NCBI RefSeq assembly: GCF_910592395.1
Contig: NC_088324.1
Span: 6,662,953-6,726,952, forward strand
Source: Lineus longissimus
Taxonomy: Eukaryota > Nemertea > Pilidiophora > Heteronemertea > Lineidae
Reading direction: 5' to 3'
Length of the DNA stretch: 64,000 bases
Part shown: positions 21,603-33,600 of the stretch, one piece after another
Layout: every line of letters starts with the position of its first letter
Position numbering within the stretch: position 1 is the stretch's first letter
Position numbers and translations under genes: made by a program
Notes under the pieces: model-generated
The model's database searches: none
What the model was told of the DNA's origin: nothing
What the model saw: only the letters and a program-made list of their open reading frames with translations

Positions 21603-24015
21603 TTATACCAGTCCAACTGTGTGATAGTGCCTGAAACAAACATCACTGCAGAGAGCCAGCTTGTCTGCACATGTTGGACAGAAGTATCTGGTTTCTTTTC
21701 TCACACCCCGTCTTGTGTAAACGCGGAAAAGTTTAGTTGGTCGTTGTTTCTTCGATGATGGTGGAATGAAATTAAAGTAATGGAAGTTGTTCGCATCTGC
21801 CACTGGTTCAGGTTGCCTCTGTATGCGTTCCACAACTTCAAGCCAAAGTAAGTGCTTTATGACGGTTTCGCGAAACTTGAGTTGTCGCATTGTGCTTCCA
21901 TTTTCAGCCTTGTACAACATATGGGCATTCGAAATCCAAATCTCAACCAAATGAAGAGCCATCTTCTTATACCATCTGATAGTTTTGCGTAGTGCTGAGT
22001 AAATACGACAGCATTTGATCAGATCAATCGATACCGGACATACCAAGATTGTGATCGCGCACAATATTGGGTGTTTGCGATGCCTTGTTATTCCGGTTGC
22101 GGACCTCCACCATCTCAACGCGGTGCATATTGCTTATGTTCAACACTTCCCGTTTATCCTTCCACTTGCAAACAACGACTGACTCAGACCGTGTCCATGT
22201 CATTTCACCTTTCCTCAGCGTTTTGTTGGTCACATCCTAAGGCTTCTCCTTCCGATCACTACGGAGGGTTCCACTGCTGTAAGTCGAACGAGTGGCTAGT
22301 TTCTTAGCGAGGGACACTGAATTTTAGAAATTGCCAGTGAAGACAGTGTGGACTTTGTCTAAGAAGTCATCACCAAGAAGATACAGGACTATTGCTACAG
22401 TTTGACCAAGGTCGTGGGGATCTGGGTGCCCTTCTCCAATGTAAAGACTAAGCCTGAGTGCAATCCCGTCGGACTCGCAGAGCTCGTACAGCTTCATCCC
22501 GTATTTGTGCTTTTTGTTCTTGATGTATACTGTCTGGATAGTAACTTTTCTTGCAAAAGAACCATAGATTCAGCGATACTTAGATCCCTCCCAGGATAGT
22601 AGATTTCATCCATCACCGTGTTCATATGGTTAGAAAAGGGGAGGATCTTGTACTGGCGATCATTGTGTTTTGGCCGACTACGTTATCAGCAAAGTGCCAG
22701 AATCATAGAAGCCACTGAAAACGATTCCGACTCATGACTTTGCTGAACATAGGGCAATGGTAGAGGGGGTCCTTACTCCAGTAGATCGCTATAGTGGGTT
22801 GCGTGTCTTTACACAACGCAAGACGAGAATTCCTACGTAGCGGACCCTTTGCAGCAATTTGAGCAGCTGCGTATCTATCAGTCTCAGTTACCATGAGATC
22901 AATAACTTCCTGGGTAGAGAACAGGTCAAAGAAATCAGCTGGCTCATGAAATACCATTTGAATTTTCAAACCAGGTATTTCTTTGAAAGGATATACAGGT
23001 GGATCTTGATGGGTGTTTGTCCACTGATGAACGGTTGGTGCAGCAGCTTGGGCCTATAATGAAATAATGAAATTTTACCCTGGGTAAAACAACTATATCT
23101 CTGAATTTCACTGATATACAAGAGCCGTTTTATCTGTCATCGACATACCTGGGATGCCACGATTCGGGGTTGGTGTGCTGCAGGCTGTCGCTGAACTGGA
23201 GCTGCTCTGTGAGCCTTATGAAATAAAAAAATTCTAGCCCGGATAAAACAATTTTCTCTCTAAATACACTGACATACCAGATTCATGTTCTCTGCATTGG
23301 CATACCTGGGATGCCATTTCCTTGGTTGCTTGAGGCTGCTGCTGGATTGAAACAGTTGCTTGACCAGCTTGAGGCTGTATTGAAATGATGAAATTCCAGC
23401 CTGGGTAAAACGACTTGATATCTGAACTATCTGATAAGTTTCGTTTTATCTGCTATTGACATACCTGTCGTTGGGGTAGGCCTACTGCAAACTGCTGATG
23501 GTTGGAACATCTTTCTACCACGGTCTCTGCCACCACGATTGCGTACACCATGCCCTTGCACAAGAATTAGCGGAGGGGTAACGGTTCTGGCCTGATTTTG
23601 GCCCCGACCCCCTCTCTTGTACGTGGACCCCTAGGCATCAGATGCCTCTTCTGATCAGATGCCTCGTCTAGTGTAGCGGGGGTCGTCTGTTGCAGCTGGG
23701 TTTTTTGTAGCTTGCCACATTACTGGTGTTCATATCAGAAGGATCGTTATCAGGAGGATCTGTATGGATCAGGGATTCGTCTGCACCGGTAACAGATGCA
23801 GAATCTACCTCCATATCAGATTCTTCGTGCATAAACTGATCAGCAACTTGACTTACTGTCAGTGCCAGATGACCACGCCAAAGGAAAATTACAGAAGTAC
23901 CACGAGGTGGAACATGGGAGCAGAGGACGTAGTAGCACACAGAAAAGACGGCAATTTCGAATGTACCATTGTTTATTTGAAGATCAGACTGTAGATATTT
24001 TTCCCCATGTGCCAA
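21603..24015 (-). pseudogene. piggyBac transposase relic
   Basis: On the - strand, from 23053 down: N-terminal core (HEPADFFDLFSTQEVIDLM, SKDPLYHCPMFSKVMSRNRF), then MDEIYYPGRDLSIAESM, then NIVRDHNLGMSGIDLIKCCRIY, KTIRWYKKMALHLVEIW, and a C-terminal Cys-rich motif (FCPTCADKLALCSDVCFRHYHT-type). This is the DDE_Tnp_1_7 order. In-frame stops (TGA after FQWLL, TAA after VFTGN, TAG after RKEKP) kill it. Upstream, two small exons (23214-23149, 66 nt; 23374-23306, 69 nt) with AG acceptors and CAG|GTATG donors, and a similar donor at 23465, lie in tandem. An acidic stretch at about 23900-23700 may be the N-terminus. Confidence 0.8.
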
Positions 24016-24177
24016 GGTACGACTCGTTGTCTGGCAATGGCGGGCAACTTCCTTCCAGGAAGCCAGGCTACGAGTCGTATCATGGCCTCCTGGATGGAAG
24101 TTCTTTCCAGGAAGCCAGGCTATGAGTCGTATTACGGCCTCCTGGATGGAAGTTCGTACCTTGGCACATGGGGGAAA
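23999..24177. repeat. Inverted-repeat element with internal tandem repeat
   Basis: TTTCCCCATGTGCCAAGGTACGA-type sequence at 23999-24022 is repeated inverted at 24154-24177. Between them a roughly 60-bp block (GAAGCCAGGCTACGAGTCGT ... CTCCTGGATGGAAGTTC) occurs about twice, itself partly self-complementary. Lies within the piggyBac element. Confidence 0.65.
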
Positions 24178-24874
24178 TGTTCTTCAGTGGTGGCAACTAC
24201 GAGAATTATATCTTGCTTTATTTGTCATTCAATTAGGTTTGGGAACCTCGTTCCCATCTATTTGGAGTCTCTACGGACTAATGCATGGACTGTACTTAAA
24301 GTCACACATTGGCACCTGGGACCGGAAACCAAATATTGGCTTGGCACTCAACGTGTTAATTGGTGTGACCACAGGGGGGACAGGGAAAAGGGAAAGACTT
24401 ACCAGTTAACCTTAAAATGTTATCAAAATTAAGGTTATAATAGTTTGCGCATTCGCTGCAAGAAACTATCGTTGATGGGTTGTAGTACTAGTTCCACAAA
24501 AGTTTGTTAAAACAACATGATTGTCAGCTCTTCTGGACTACAAGCTTGATGGATCTGATCCTGATATACGATTGTATATCACAGCAAGATAAAGAGTTAC
24601 AGCAGGCTTCAGGCCACACCGGGTCACTTTAGCCCAATGGTAATAGTAGGCATAGCGAAGTTCAACTGAAGGTGATTAAAACATGACGAATCACAATGCA
24701 TGGTCTATCACGTGACTCATCACACCACGACCTAGTGTGCACCGATGTCAAAGCCTTCGCGTCAAGAGGAGGAGGCTGTTCGGTTTGACAGGAAAATTAG
24801 CACGTCGTCGTATTGTTTGGAAGCCATATACATTGAACAAACTATCATTTCTTGTTTTCCGTCCCGTGTCATCA

Positions 24875-27800
24875 ATGGCAAACTTAGTTTTCACCATGGT
24901 GGCATTAGTGATAATTTCGTTGTCATACTTTATGTGGCTATGTGCGCTTTTAAGACTCATAGGAGGTGTGACTGCTGGCTCTCCCCCGAAAGGTAAGACA
25001 GAGATTACGCAAAAGCTGAGGGTTTGTGAGGTGTCCTCATATTGTTCTCTTGATGATAGTTAAATTGGCTAACTTACGGACATAACGTCAACGAAGTACA
25101 CGCTATATTCGTGACCTGACATGTTTGAACAACTTGCCTCGGCCTAGAACACCGATGATGGGCGAGACGAACATGTGTTAATGCTGAGAGATGAAATGCT
25201 TTATTAATTGGTGTAACCACAGGGGGGACAGGGAAAAGGGAAACGAGTAATCAGTTTACCTTAAAACGTTCTTGAAATTAAAGTCATTATATGTATAGTT
25301 TATGCATTTGCTGCAAGAAACTATCGTTTATGGGTTGTAGTACTAGTATCACAGTCGCTTATTAGAAATACTAATGTTATAATAACACGATTGTTAGCTC
25401 TTCTGGATTACAAGCTTGATGGATCTGATCCTGATATACGGTTTGTATAACCACAGCACAATATACAGTTACTAGCTTCAGGCCGCTTCGGGCCACTTAC
25501 GCCAAATGGTAATAGTAGGCAGAGAGAAGTTCCATTGAAGGTGATAAAAAGAAGACGAATCACAATGAATGGACTATCACGTGACTCACCACACGGTGCA
25601 TGTACCAACACGACGTAGTGTGCACCGATGTCAAGAGGAGGCAGTTCGGTTGACAGGAAAATTAGCACGTCGTCGTATTGATTGGAAGCCATTGATATTT
25701 ATCAAACTATCGTTTCTTGTTTTCCATCCGGTATCAATTGCAAACTTAATTTTCACCATAATCGTTTTCTTCGTAGCCTGATTGGAAATGCGAGATATGT
25801 TGAATCTCTAGTTTTTGGAAAGGTGCTTCAGTTTAATGATAAGAACGCATCTGCAATTTTACCCCATATAAATTTATTTGAATTGAAAGATATGACTATT
25901 ATGTTTTATATAAGATCTGATCTGATCAAGTCTCGAAAAAATCATTTGATGGGTTTCTATAATGAAAGAAGAAAGATTGACATAGGATATAACGACTGTA
26001 AAGAAGTGTTGATTATTGTTTGGCAAATTAATCAAAATAAAGGTGATCATCAGAACATTGCAGACGCTTCTTATTTTTCTCTCGGCTATTATTCCATTCT
26101 CAGTCGTATAAGTTGGCAGCATTTTGCTGTTACGATTACCAAGTATAAGGATAATAGTCAGCCTCACGTGAAACTTTATAGAAACGGCAACCTCTTAATA
26201 AGATCAGGTGATAGGCGAAATCAAGCACCGCACTTGGGTGGAACGTTTTCAATTTTGGGTAACTCCATTTCAGTGAGTCAATTGTCGAATTTGAGATTTT
26301 ACCCTTCTGTCATGACAAAACATGATATTTTGAGATACCAAAAAAGAGGTAGGTTTGTCAACTACTAGCTTGCTGGGTAACCTTGGAATCGAATAGGGAG
26401 CCTTACCACATGACATGAACTGACAGCATTAGCTCTAGATTAGTCAGGGTGCTAAAGGCTAATAAATTATTTCTTAGAACATGGAAATGTCGGATGAAGT
26501 TTTTTTCTTCGCTGTTTTCTATAGTCTGGGGAGTGTTCATCAAGATCCAAGGGGGTGCCCGATGATAGCATTTTTCAAAATATGCAAATTAAGCCCGCCA
26601 TAACTGAAATTCCATTCATTTGTTATAACTCGATAAACATGCATCATAACAAAACAAAATTACACCAAGGTTATTTTTAATTGTAAATAAGTGTAAAAAT
26701 AGAGTATAGTTCAAAGGTTATCATGATCTGGCTAGCAGATAAACCCAAAGCTGGTGATTGTATGCATTCAATAAGACTGGGATATGCAAATTGGATGCGG
26801 CCATTAATACAGAAATTTCATTTTTATGCAATATCTCCTGAAGTGTAAATGATAAAATCACAAACTAATTGTCAATACAGAGGTTATCATGGTCTATCAT
26901 TCAAACCAGGCCATTGCTGATGCGATTGTACGCGCTGCATAACATTGAAATATGCAAATTAGATGCTGCCATCACGAAAGTCCATTTTCCGGTAATATCT
27001 CGTTAGCTATCTAGTATGATATCATCAAAGAAGTCTCATGATCTAGGCTATCATGTTCTATCATTCAGCTAATATCATAGCTATTGTGTTTTTAGTGATA
27101 TGCTAGGGGTTATTATAGTTTTTTTAATGATGAATCTAGAAGGGTATTCAGTCCCAAGCATCCTATCGGGTAACATGCACAGTTCATTCTGAGACATGAT
27201 AGGCCACTCATGATCACTTGCACCAGTTTGAATTGTGAGCGATTTTGCTTTTGCATCCACATCGGATCATATAGTATGTATTCTAGGGGTTTGACACCAT
27301 CTGGAATGATGGCTGCATTGTGTCAGTGACCTTTTTCTATGTACTTCCATCTGAAGTTCTCAGGGTTTATTACTAGCAAAAGATGGCGTTAATCTAAAGG
27401 ACCATTGGCATTATTAAGGGCAATTATACTAAACTGTCGGCTACCCAGTCACCTCCTATTTTACAGTTTCCAGCAACAAATTGCACAAAAAAGGAAAAAT
27501 TCAAACTCTGACTGAGTTATCGCGCTTTTCCTATGTTGACTCGGATTTGCCGCGAGTTAGCTTTCCACGCATGGACTCTTTCCATGTGGAGCGATGCACT
27601 AGTAAAGCGTTTCCTGGAGCTAGGATCTACCCATTGACGTCATATTGCTGATATCGATTTTTCCGAACTCACGCTGATGGCGCTTGATTACCTAGCTACT
27701 GCGACCATAAATGGAAATGTCATTGCGTCTTAATAGCGGGGTGATGTGAACTTGGATCTCGGCGTGCACTCACGTGGCGGGATAGTCTTTCGCGACAGGA

Positions 27801-29792
27801 CTTGCGCGTACTGAAAATAACGAATAACGCGTTCTTCTACTATCTTATAGCTGAAACAAAATTGGAATAGCATCAAACACGTTCAGAAAAATAGTTTACT
27901 GATGAACCAGAAAAACAAACATACTGTACTAAAAAGCCGACTTTTATTTTAAGAGTCTGGATTGCTTGATAGTGAGCGACTTCACAGTTTTTTGCAAATG
28001 CTTTACTTGTAGATGGACTAAAGAGCACGGTGTGGCAATATGCTCATTGCCATGTTCTCTTCTCCATAACTACTTAGAGTCTGATTACTGACATGGTCTT
28101 TGAATCCTTCACCGTGTCAGGCAGACATAAAAGTAGTATGCTGTAGCTTGGTCCTTGATGTAATTAAAGTTAAGGTTCTACACGGCCATTGGTGATTTGA
28201 CAACGAAATATTTTCCTACTCATATACAACACTCCACTGTGACCACAACCGGAAAGGTATGCCTAGGAAGCAGCTGCCCTGTGATGTTGAGGTGCTTTCC
28301 TGCTGTTAGTTGTTTATCTACACTGCCCTTCCTTTACTTTGGGATTCCATCTTCAACGGTGCCGTAGTCAGATCACTTTCCTCAACGTGATCTTCGCCTG
28401 GAAGGCCTATGGGCTTATCTAAAAGCTAGACCATGATAAGGTGGGAATTGGCTCTTATTCGATGACAATGGTCCACATATTTTCTGAAATATTGCCAAAA
28501 ACAGAATTTTGTTTACGAAGTGGCTATGTACACAGCCGACTGCTGTGTACGCAGGAACAAGTTGATTGCATGCACAGCAGAGGCGAATTAACATAACCGC
28601 GTCATCAATGACGTCAGCTGGAGAAAAAAGGCGGTGGCGGTGGCGGTGGAAGAATTCCCCGCTTCCCTTCAAGTTGGGGCCAAATTCTCATCCTTTCCCG
28701 CCTTCCAAACAGCTCTCTCTGTCGGTATCAGGAGCAAAGCAACGTTGCCTTTGTAATATGGCACTCTACAACCATCGACAAACAATAAAGAGTCTTTAAA
28801 AATGATGGGAAAATTTTACAGCACTTTATTACGCGTACGTCAAGTACAACTGCAAGCATGGTGAAAAACATGCAAGCAGAAGCCCGGGTTTTTAGATGGC
28901 ATGTGTGCCATATGACCAAAACAGTTTTCTCCAGTCAGCGAAGTCTGCTGTGTACTCTAGACAATGTGCGTGCCTGAACATTGTATACACAGCATGTTGT
29001 GTATTAAAGAGAAAATGTTGTTCGGATTCACAGCAGGTAGCATAAAATCGGAGGCGAAGAGGTTATAATGTGCCTAATGAATATTAATATAAAACGCTGT
29101 GAACATAAACATACTGTCTGTTGCATACACAGCATGCTGTGTACATATCCTCTTCCTTTTGATTATGGCCGCTCTCATTTGCATAATTTGCATGAATTGC
29201 AAAAGTTCAACACATTTAAATGAACAACAACGGGCTTAGAATGTTCAAGGGATATCAGCGGGTAACCTCTGGAATCTTGATGAGCATCGCAGACTATTTG
29301 AAAACAGCAAAAAGTAAAAGCTTCCATCATTTCCGCGTCCGACCCCTTGCTCCCGGACTGTCAGTTCAGTTGGATCGATGTTAACATCAGACGACTGTAG
29401 TCGGAGTGAGAGTCGAAAATGATTCTCAGCTTCTGTAATAACTGAGCATCAATAGAAAGTGAAACTAACGGTATCAAATTTTGAAAAAGCCATCATCGGG
29501 GGACATGGTTTGACCAAATTCATAGGTCAGGAAAAATCTGATATTTTCTGTAATACTGGGTCAAGGAAGTTTTGTTAATGCTTCCAACTCTTCCGTAGCA
29601 TTCTTGTTCAGAAAACAAGTAACAGTGCACGCAGCTTTACTTGAACTAGAAGTTGTAGGCCATATTCGATCTAAGCTTGATTGTACCAGAGAATGCTTGA
29701 GACAATTCATGGCCAGTGAGGCAGACAAGTGTCTCGGGTTCCTTTACGACGTCAAAGGGACCAGTTGTTGGGTTTACAAAGTATTTGGGTGA
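24875..29792 (+). CDS. Jellyroll + shortened PAN gene, unit 3 second half
   Basis: Exons 24875-24992, 25398-25440, 25777-26348 and 29599-29792; phases 1, 2, 1 agree, 308 residues. Exon 1 is recombinant: its 5' part resembles the sequence before exon 3, and the usual MTVDRNHG start is replaced by MANLVFTMVALV, still a good signal peptide. The jellyroll domain is the most diverged in the array but keeps FGKVLQFND, WQHFAVTIT, VKLYRNGNLL and SNLRFYP and has two extra codons. The PAN exon keeps four Cys, then runs from VYKVFG straight into the next leader, where TGA stops it; the usual last 27 or so residues are lost. Possibly functional; fold completeness is doubtful. Confidence 0.6.
26370..28500. 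other. Unique part of intron 3, unit 3
   Basis: Not found in other units. Three diverged copies of a motif (ATATGCAAATT ... GCCAT ... AATATCTC ... GGTTATCATG) lie at about 26578, 26784 and 26949. A CRE-type palindrome TGACGTCA is at 27635-27642. No coding region recognised. Confidence 0.4.
26575..27110. repeat. Diverged tandem repeat, about 165-205 bp period
   Basis: Three copies start with ATATGCAAATT followed by GCCAT, each later with a GGTTATCATG or GGCTATCATG phrase. No coding sequence. Confidence 0.5.
28500..29598. other. Last part of intron 3, unit 3, with recurring palindromes
   Basis: Palindromic TACACAGC...GCTGTGTA sequences recur (about 28527-28549, 28987-29008, 29123-29145), the last containing a perfect 18-bp palindrome TACACAGCATGCTGTGTA. 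Also a GGCGGT trinucleotide run near 28630 and TGACGTCA at 28609-28616. From about 29370 the sequence again resembles intron 3 of the other units. Confidence 0.45.
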
Positions 29793-30603
29793 ATCCCCTC
29801 TACAGGTAACTATGCAGCGACGTCAAGCCGATATCAACTACAGGAATTTTGAAAATCAAAATCACAGTGAGTGGAGCTGCAAAATGATAATATGCTCCTA
29901 GGATGTCTGTACGGAAAGCTCAGGTGGAAAGGAGAAAAGGAAATGGGAAAAGCGCAATGCTGAAAGTGTAAATCGCTCGAAATCTTCGGGTTTTTTGGTC
30001 GATGTGTTTGATAACAAGTTAGACCTACTGTAAGAAAGGCAAACTCATGAAGTAAAGCGCCGACTCGTATAACGCATAAGACGATGATAATGACGCAATT
30101 AGACTCAAACAACTTACATTGATGGTTCATCGGAAGACTTTAAAAATATATATCGCAAATGATAACATGGATATTTGTATAAATTTTGATTTTCGCTCTT
30201 ATAAATTAATGATATGTACCACACAAACACAAACAAAGAGAGCATTGCTGTTAATACAATTGAAAGTTATTCCAAATTGTGATCATTGAAATTACAGCTG
30301 ATGAAGATTGATACCTTTTGTATTGGCCACCCGATATATCCTTTCAAACTCAATCTACTTTCCACTCAAGCAAACATTGATTTATTAATAACAAAGACTC
30401 AAGAGCAAAAAAAACATTTTGTTTCTCATAGCGAGAACTCGGTCAATATAATATATAGATATTAAACGTATTGACTTCATATAGTTCATGTAGTGCAATA
30501 TTAAAACGGCGAATTCAAAGCAAAACTGGACATCCCATCGCTATTTTCCAAATGGTTCAAGGCACGATGTCGTATTCGACTTGGTACAAGAGTAAGGCCG
30601 ATT
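29788..30603 (+). promoter_or_regulatory. Unit 4 leader, 5' end lost
   Basis: Starts inside the leader (TGAATCCCCTCTACAG|GTAACT) directly after the shortened PAN exon of U3, so the first 45 bp or so, including the conserved upstream ATG, and the usual spacer are missing. The AT-rich stretch and most of the inverted repeat before exon 1 remain. Confidence 0.4.
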
Positions 30604-33600
30604 ATGACAGTTGATCAAAATCATGGCATAGATTCCAAAAACGTGTTGTTAATTGACTTCAACTTTTGTTGGTGTTTGATTGTGGCATCAGTGATGATTT
30701 CGTTGTCATACGTTATGTGCATTTGTGTGCGTATAACACTTGATATAGGATGTGTGACTGCTGGCTCTCCCCCGAAGGGTAAGACAGAGACCACGATATA
30801 AGGGCATTGTTGCTCTCAACAAGTTAGTCAGTGATTTGGCTTTAACTTACGAACATAACGTGAAGTCATAGTACACGCTATATTCTTGACATAACATGTT
30901 TGAACAACTGGCCTCAGCCTAAAACACCGATGATGGGCCAGACGAACATGTGTTAAAGCTGATAGATGAAATGCTTGTGACCACAGGGGGGATGGGGGGG
31001 GGGGCTGTTCTTAAAATTAAGCTCATTATAGTTTAAGTATTCGCTGCAAGAAACTGTCGTTTATGGGTTCTAATATGATTGTTAGCTCTTCTGGATTACA
31101 AGCTTGATGGATCTGATCCGGATATACGGTTAGTATATCACAGCACATATACAGTAAGTTTGAATTTTATCCGTCTTTTCGCAAGTTAGGCCAAACCTTA
31201 TTAAAGTGTGCATAATGGGTACAAGAGCGTACGTGTTCAAAGCACACACTACCGCAAGGAATATTATGACACGATCAGGACAGATTGTCCTGTCATACGA
31301 TAATGTTTAATTCATGTCATTTGAAAATGACATGAGTAAGCCAGAGTTTGAAGAAAGCATTGATGCATTCTGATTTGAATGATCACTTAACTTTAAGTGG
31401 GCCTAGATCAGCAGATGACTGACCAAAACTAAAGCTGACCTGTCCGAAATTACACTTTATTTCCAATCATGAAAAATTCAGTCCATTCGGTTTTTGAAAA
31501 TGTCCTTTTCTAAATCAATTCTCATGCTGTGGATTCTGAAGGGACGTCATCCCAAGCTCGGCTATGTAGAATAGATGCAAGGGGTTGACTCATAGATGTG
31601 CACCGCGCGGAATGTTATCAAGGAGCACACCAGCTTCTACAATAGGGGTACAGAATTCATCAGCCAAGTGAGGTCTAAACTGATCTAAGAGCAAAAGATC
31701 TAAGAGTAAAAGCCTTGTATTTGGTTCAAATTCACAAATGAATGAAAAAAAAGACTTTATCAAGCAAATGTTGGAGTGTGTCATGATTTTTTATTTATTT
31801 ATTTATTCGTGTAAAATACATGTACAATATTTGATATAACATGACAAGACATTGAATTATGAACAAACTAAAACGTACATGCATTACACTGGTAACCATG
31901 TTGGTCGAGACCTATTATATGGCACCAGATAATATGGGTTGTGTCGTCGGGGTGCCGGTGACATGCGCACTAAGTGGGCCGACAGTTTGCACAACGGCAG
32001 TAAGTGACGAAAGTGCACATGTCGTCGACATCCAAACGATCCAACCTGTCAAAATAATAAACATTAAGGGACGATTTAAAATGCATTTTTTTCAAATTAT
32101 GTAATTGGACCGGGAGGCTGTTCCACAGCTTCGGTGTCCTCACCCAGTATGAGGCACCGAACGTCTCCGAGTGGAATCTCGGCTGCGCCAGTCGTAAACC
32201 GTCGCCCCTTACAGCCGGGGTTATATAAAAACGTGCATTAAAATCCAGGACATTATAATAAGAATCGTGCATAAAAACTAGATCCTTGATTTCCCGACGG
32301 TACGACAGGGGCAGCAGAGACAACGCTCGCATACGCTCCACATATGGCATATCAGGGCCTAAAATGTGACGAGTCACCCTCCGCTGGACACGCTCTAAAG
32401 TTTCAAGATCACGTCGCACATGTGTGTCGAATACCACCGTACCATATTCAAGGCGACTACGCACAAGTGATTTATACAACATGATATTCAAATTAACGTC
32501 TGCAGTATGCCCGCATACACGCCTGATCATACCCCACATTCTACTTGCACTGCTTGCAATACCATTGACATGAGATGACCATGACAGGTCCGAAGAAAAG
32601 ACAATACCAAGATCCTTGAATTTATCAACCCGAGACAATGCAAAACCATTGATATTGTAAAAGAAGTGTGTCGGATTTAACTTCCTAGTAACACTCATGA
32701 CCATGCATTTGCTTGGGCTAAATGTCATGCCCCACCGTTTACTCCAAGCGTACAAAACGTGATGTTACTATGTATGATAATTATAACCTTGATTCTGTTA
32801 ACTTTACAGCAGTTGAGGTGAAATCGGTATTAAACAGGCTGGTCAAGACTAAGGCCTGTGGGCCTGACAGGGTCTCCCACCCAGACCGTGATGAAGTGAC
32901 ACGAACATTTTCAGGAATGTTTCCAAGTCCACGAATTTCTCGGATGAAGCCTGGTTCTGTGAACACAATATGGGCTGGCATTTTTTCCCCATTATATCGA
33001 ATTGTCAACCCAACGGTGCATCCTAACTTAGAATTGCCTCTTGAAGTTTTAACGTCAAAATCCCTGTCCAGGATTAGCTGCCGTATGCATGGGCAAAAAG
33101 TCTGACTGACAAAAGGTTTCATTCATATTGTAAATTGTATGTTGCCTCACTGTGTCCCTGACGTTTACTTGAAATCGGCCGACACGCTCATTAGCGTCAG
33201 CTAGAATCGAAGTCGTGTTTCTTGTCTTGCGACGAAATACAATACGTTTCCGTTTCATGAAATCGCTGATCCATCCTGGAGAGCACTGAAAGAGGGACCG
33301 TTCCGGTCGGTTCAAAAGGTAGTTGTCTCTATCATCACCTGGAAGATCATCCCACCAGCGGTGGAATTCCAGCTCGGCAGCATGGACCAGATCACCTCTG
33401 GAGACGGTGAGGGCAAGACGAGAAATTCGAGAAATCGGTTGTGAGCCTGCTCCTCCACTTGTGGCCATATCCGTCGTGGTCGCTTCTGACCCTCCTACTT
33501 TGAGCATTGTTCTCGGTTTGCTCCGTTAACGTTTCCCGATTTGCTATCCATCTTCGCAATGACGTAACAACAAACCCGAAGCGTCTGGCATACTCTGTCA

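Larger units (their letters stand above)
21071..24355 (-). mobile_element. piggyBac element in intron 1 of unit 3
   Basis: TTAA flanks both ends (21067-21070, 24356-24359), the diagnostic target duplication of piggyBac. Inverted ends CACGTTGAGTGCCA (21073-21086) and TGGCACTCAACGTG (24342-24355) match. The second half of U3 keeps the uninterrupted sequence (ATGCTTTATTAATTGGTGT near 25197). Length about 3.3 kb. Confidence 0.85.
20635..24570 (+). pseudogene. Unit 3 first half: orphan exon 1 and micro-exon
   Basis: Exon 1 (20635-20806) is one codon shorter than in other units and has an intact donor GTAAGA. The micro-exon is at 24528-24570, but its donor GT reads AT (ATACG|ATTGT). No jellyroll or PAN exon follows before the next exon 1 at 24875. 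Intron 1 carries a piggyBac relic. The half unit cannot make the full protein on its own; if unspliced, exon 1 reads on to a stop at 20934. Confidence 0.65.
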
